Notes under the pieces: generated by a model
Seen by the model: the letters and a program-made list of their open reading frames with translations, nothing else
Databases searched by the model: none
What the model was told of the DNA's origin: nothing
In this document: piece by piece, positions 5,536-5,862 of the stretch
How the letters are laid out: each line of letters starts with the position of its first letter
Position numbering within the stretch: the stretch's first letter is position 1
NCBI GenBank assembly: GCA_024699205.1
Contig: JAILQA010000458.1
Span: forward strand, 1 to 5,862
Direction: 5' to 3'
Source of the DNA: Treponema sp.
Lineage (GTDB): Bacteria > Spirochaetota > Spirochaetia > Treponematales > Treponemataceae
DNA length: 5,862 bases
Position numbers and translations under genes: made by a program

Positions 5536-5558
5536 AGTTTTTAGATGACTAAAAAACT
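5536..5558 (+). repeat. Inverted repeat with the start codon of the last gene in its loop
   Basis: TTTTTAG (5538-5544) pairs perfectly with CTAAAAA (5549-5555) around the four-base loop ATGA, which contains the ATG start (5545-5547). Allowing one bulged A (5556), two more pairs form. A run of T follows at 5561-5566, so the shape loosely resembles a terminator, but the stem is A+T-rich. It may be only a by-product of the Lys-rich signal peptide start. Confidence 0.35.
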
Positions 5559-5862
5559 GTTTTTTATCTGTGTATCCGTGTTTTTTGCAATCGCAGTTTT
5601 TGCGCAAAATGATGCAGACACAAAAAAGCCAAAAACAACGGTAAAAACACGCATACACGATGATGGAACTGACGAACTTAAACTAAAACCTCAATCAGAA
5701 TACGACGGAATCATCAATGGTTCCCGAGTTACCAAAGCAGAAAAAAATTTTCCTTTTGTTTACGAAAGTCTTTATCATCTGGACAAGGAAGAATTAAAAA
5801 AAACAAGCAATTCTTCTGATGATAATATTGATATAGACGATGTTTCCAGAGTGTTACGTTCT
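5545..5862 (+). CDS. Secreted protein of unknown function, N-terminal part
   Basis: The reading frame from ATG 5545 runs open through the right edge, giving 106 residues. It begins with a clear signal peptide: MTKK, a hydrophobic core LFFICVSVFFAIAV, and a likely signal peptidase I site after VFA (residue 20). There is no lipobox at the site (Cys9 is inside the core and too early), so a soluble periplasmic or surface protein is likelier than a lipoprotein. The mature part visible is polar, rich in Lys and Asp, with no family motif that I recognise. AGGA at 5531-5534 lies ten bases upstream. It starts 15 nt after jag on the same strand, so is probably part of the same transcript, but it is not one of the usual members of this cluster. 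Confidence 0.8.
   Translation, partial: MTKKLFFICVSVFFAIAVFAQNDADTKKPKTTVKTRIHDDGTDELKLKPQSEYDGIINGSRVTKAEKNFPFVYESLYHLDKEELKKTSNSSDDNIDIDDVSRVLRS

Noticed and set aside
1..5862. A previously undescribed multi-gene system, mobile element or defence locus
   Set aside because: All complete genes belong to well-known housekeeping families in a familiar order; no transposase, integrase, toxin or array-like repeats are present.

Overview
The window is an A+T-rich, tightly packed, single-strand gene string of universal bacterial housekeeping genes. In order it carries: the 3' part of dnaN (sliding clamp), recF, a DUF721/DciA-type gene, rpmH (ribosomal protein L34), rnpA (RNase P protein), yidD, yidC, jag/khpB, and the start of an unrecognised secreted-protein gene cut by the right edge. 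Protein style (YidC with a long acidic linker after TM1, L34 ending in a DEKKKY tail, DUF721 directly after recF) fits a spirochaete, most likely a Treponema-like host. That assignment is an inference from impression, not from a search.

Layout: positions 1-1975 are the replication half (dnaN-recF-dciA), with a 15 nt gap and then a short overlap between genes, so probably one transcript read from upstream. A 96 nt A+T-rich gap (1976-2071) holds a good sigma-70-type promoter with an extended -10. From 2072 to 5529 runs the translation/membrane-insertion cassette rpmH-rnpA-yidD-yidC-jag, with gaps of 9 to 56 nt and its own Shine-Dalgarno sites. The last, partial gene begins 15 nt after jag and is probably co-transcribed. 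There is no mobile element, CRISPR array, tRNA or rRNA, and no gene-free stretch over 100 nt.

How the genes work together: DnaN, RecF and DciA serve replication (processivity clamp, gap repair, replicative helicase loading). L34 and the RNase P protein serve ribosome and tRNA production. YidD and YidC place proteins in the inner membrane, and Jag/KhpB is an RNA-binding regulator classically encoded beside YidC. In many bacteria the two halves lie back-to-back around the origin; here they are head-to-tail on the same strand.

No wholly new system was found. The most noteworthy non-coding signals are: (a) start-proximal inverted repeats in four genes (recF, rnpA, yidD and the terminal secreted-protein gene), the rnpA one being a perfect 12-bp stem; (b) three perfect TTATCCACA DnaA boxes plus two TTTTCCACA variants spread across the window, one overlapping the GTG start of yidC; and (c) residue-level departures in YidC (Lys for the groove Arg), RnpA (RNL for RNR) and Jag (no KKGFLG motif).
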